From Hetaerina americana (taxonomy: Eukaryota; Arthropoda; Insecta; Odonata; Calopterygidae), in contig JAKTNV010000001.1 of the NCBI GenBank assembly GCA_022747635.1, positions 36,303,351 to 36,367,350 of the forward strand: a DNA stretch of 64,000 nt. The letters are read 5' to 3'. The notes beneath the pieces are model-generated. The model was not told where the DNA came from. It saw nothing but the letters and a program-made list of their open reading frames with translations, and did not search any database. A program made the position numbers and the translations under genes. Of this stretch, positions 61,586 through 64,000 are shown in pieces (within the stretch, counting starts at the first letter, position 1; each line of letters opens with the position of its first letter).

Positions 61586-63014
61586 GCTAGTTCATGACGA
61601 CTGGACTGATTCGATCAAAGGGAACAGTGGCCATGGGGGAACTTATAGAATCAGTTGTCAAAGCACAGAAAGCATATCAATAGCGATTCAAATGATCGTT
61701 AAAATTTGCACTTCTTCATTTTCAAACAAAACCTTCAGATTGTCGTGCTCTTCCACGCTGACGTTGCGTGCGCGCAGCAAAAAGCTGTGTGGGGAAGAGG
61801 GTGTGGTTTAACTTCACTGCAGTTCCCGCACGAGCACTGAATTTGCCTATTCAAGTGCATTAATCTCAAGACACTTATATTTTGCAATATCATAGGCCTC
61901 GCCTAACTTCATGCAGCCGACGGACACGTTCTATGGACGGGCAAGTGCGAAAATTCTATATGGATAAATTAATAAAGAAAAACAGAATAAATTAGAAAAA
62001 TTAGAAAATAATTTACGATATGAAAACGAAAGTGATAATTATTTTCAGTAAATGTATTTCAAATGTGAAGTGCATTCACCAGTTAATCCTAAGGTCGCGA
62101 GTCCAAGTTCCGACTCGTCCATTGTCGTTGGGTTAACTTTGGCAATTTGGTACCAGGAGCTCCCGAACAAAGGAGTCTCCTACTGGTATTTTATGTAAAA
62201 TTGGTCACTAGATACGTTCAGAGGGAAAAAAGGAACCTCATATTGATAGTATTAAGTGATACAAAAGTGACGGAATAGATTTTCATAACCACATTCATAA
62301 AAACTCTGTTTTGACTGCAGTAATTTATAGACTCTATTTTTCAGTGATCTTTTTAATTTTTTCGCATCTCTGGGTTCTGTTAATATATTTATTTAATCGA
62401 TACGAAGCAAATAACAATACCTATTCCACTGTTAAAAAAATATATTTCCATCTGGGTTTCGAACTTCATCATTTTCAGGTGCATAATGTTGGTAGGTGCA
62501 AGCTTATATAGCTTCCTCTGAGATAGCGGGTGGGAGGGGGGGTTGGAGGTATTTGGCGGGAGCGGGGTATATGGGAAGGACAATGAACATGAAAGAATAA
62601 ATGTGATGGTCATCAAGAAAAATTATTCCAGACATAATTTCGCCTTACTTGGAGTAACATTACTTGGCAATACAAGATGAAACAAGCACTTTATCGAAAT
62701 TATGTTTTTATCTCGTGGCCTCTCCTGCAACACTGCAAGTAATTAGGTATGTCTTAGAATGAAAATTACTGGACCCAAACCCGTTTCGAAGGAAAATAAC
62801 ACAAATTTAGAGCAATCGTTACGACATTTTTATATCCTCTATGGCGGTGTTTAAACTAAAAAGAGGATACTAATTTAACACAAACGCAAAATTTCCAATC
62901 TCTAGACAATCTGCTCGACGTCTTTAATTGAGTTGTTAATACTAATATGGTAGCAATCTTTTTTCGTGAGAGGAATAAATACATTCTTTGTGCGTGCATT
63001 ACGATCGACCGCCA
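61586..63014. other. Non-coding stretch
   Basis: No gene. A possible very degenerate tRNA-like box B (GTCGCGAGTCCAAGTTCCG) lies near 62093-62112, and a run of closely spaced Gs (GGG T GGG A GGGGGGG) at 62528-62542 has quadruplex potential. Confidence 0.45.
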
Positions 63015-63050
63015 GCTCCTAGTTGATGATGAAATGCATCAACTAGGAGC
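63015..63050. repeat. Perfect hairpin, 14-bp stem
   Basis: GCTCCTAGTTGATG pairs perfectly with CATCAACTAGGAGC around the 8-nt loop ATGAAATG. No second copy was seen in the window. Confidence 0.85.
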
Positions 63051-64000
63051 AGAAGTTTAGACGTAAGTTCAAAAGAATTATTTAATTTCAAAAAAATTTG
63101 AGGGTTTTCATAAAAACATGCCATTTAAGTCGCAGGCGGCATGTACGTGTCATACACACCACCCTGGGTCTCCCTCAGTAGCAAAGGGATCCGTACCCAG
63201 ACTCATCTGCACATCGAAACTTGAAAAGATTGCGTCACGGCTAATGAATTCCCAGGACGACTAACGACAAATTTATTTTTTCCCGCGTAAATCTAAATTT
63301 TCAATTTAGCGCGGGACGACTTTCGAAAGAGCCCGGCGTCTCGTAAGAGAACAACAGGCCTAAAAGGATATTTTAACACTTAGAAAGTAGCGCTGAAATT
63401 AAACCTGGGGCGCACGCCTGCCCGCGACATTTCAATTAATTTCAGAAATCTACAAGTAGTAGTGACGTATTTTTTGCGCGCCTAATCGTACTCATTTTAA
63501 ACAACCAATCCCAATGATCATCTACGACGTAGGGCATGTCGCGGTAATTAATAAGGGGAAAAGCGCCTCATTATTTGCGTCGCTTTATTTAACTCGACGT
63601 CCCTCCTATTCATATATTCTATCTACCACCAGCCCCTTTCATTTCCCATTCACCATTTCCGGGAGCAACATTTGAAAAATGACAAAGGCTAAAGCTAAAA
63701 ATACACAAATTAAGCATCCAAAAGCTCCCTAGAAAGTTTATTCAGGGGAAAATAGTGATATTGTAGCAGCGCATTAAATAATGATGAGTGGTAAAGCATT
63801 TTAACCAACATCTAGTGCTATTTATAAAGGAACTCTTCTGCTAATGAAACATCACTAATTGCCTTTTCAAAACAGCTTCACCGCTTTAAAAAAAAATAAA
63901 ATCCCGACTGGTAACGACGGGAAAATTATAGCCTTTAGCCAGAATCGTACTGGACGGTCCGCAGCAACCTATTCCCTTGTACCTATCGGCTTGAATAAAC
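63051..64000. other. Non-coding stretch to window end
   Basis: Nothing recognisable. Confidence 0.5.

Noticed and set aside
62090..62130. tRNA-like box B sequence
   Set aside because: Too degenerate and without a matching box A; mentioned only in the surrounding stretch.

Overview
This window looks like non-coding nuclear DNA from an arthropod, most likely an insect. It is AT-rich and carries long (TA)n microsatellites, tRNA-derived SINEs with a trinucleotide tail, decayed non-LTR retrotransposon tails and a mariner-family element. I could not identify the species. I found no convincing host protein-coding gene, rRNA or functional tRNA. The open reading frames are short, mostly overlap on both strands, and match no family I recognise except transposon proteins. 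The window is best read as intergenic or long-intron sequence.

Layout: 1-12 kb is plain AT-rich DNA with a complete SINE (1176-1460), a minus-strand reverse-transcriptase relic (3480-3860), a G-rich island (5880-6200) and a tRNA-like SINE head (7207-7310). At 12.4-14.3 kb lie a second RT relic and a GC-rich island. At 14.9-16.6 kb is the most unusual locus: three 451-454 bp tandem units, each with a 75-nt tRNA-like module, bounded by TA microsatellites, followed by a hammerhead-like stem-loop between two (TA)n arrays. From 16.6 to 42 kb the sequence is mostly featureless, with an imperfect inverted repeat near 19.1 kb, two more (TA)n arrays, an RT relic at 29.4 kb and a purine/pyrimidine-skewed island at 34.4-34.9 kb.

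From 42 to 54 kb repeats are dense: RT relics at 42.2 and 43.2 kb, a hammerhead-like hairpin at 44.6 kb, two perfect hairpins at 49.3 kb, a second SINE with an 11-bp target duplication (50627-50918), and an RT relic (51265-52440) split by a 557-bp internally deleted mariner with perfect 30-bp terminal repeats. A G-rich then C-rich island follows at 53.0-53.9 kb. The last 10 kb holds twin (TA)n arrays around a second copy of the stem-loop motif (57.4-57.7 kb), small tandem repeats and one perfect hairpin at 63.0 kb.

No genes here work together in a pathway. What can be read is a nested insertion history: old non-LTR tails, then SINE and mariner insertions, and a recent local amplification of the 451-bp unit. 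All family assignments are by eye; no database search was possible.
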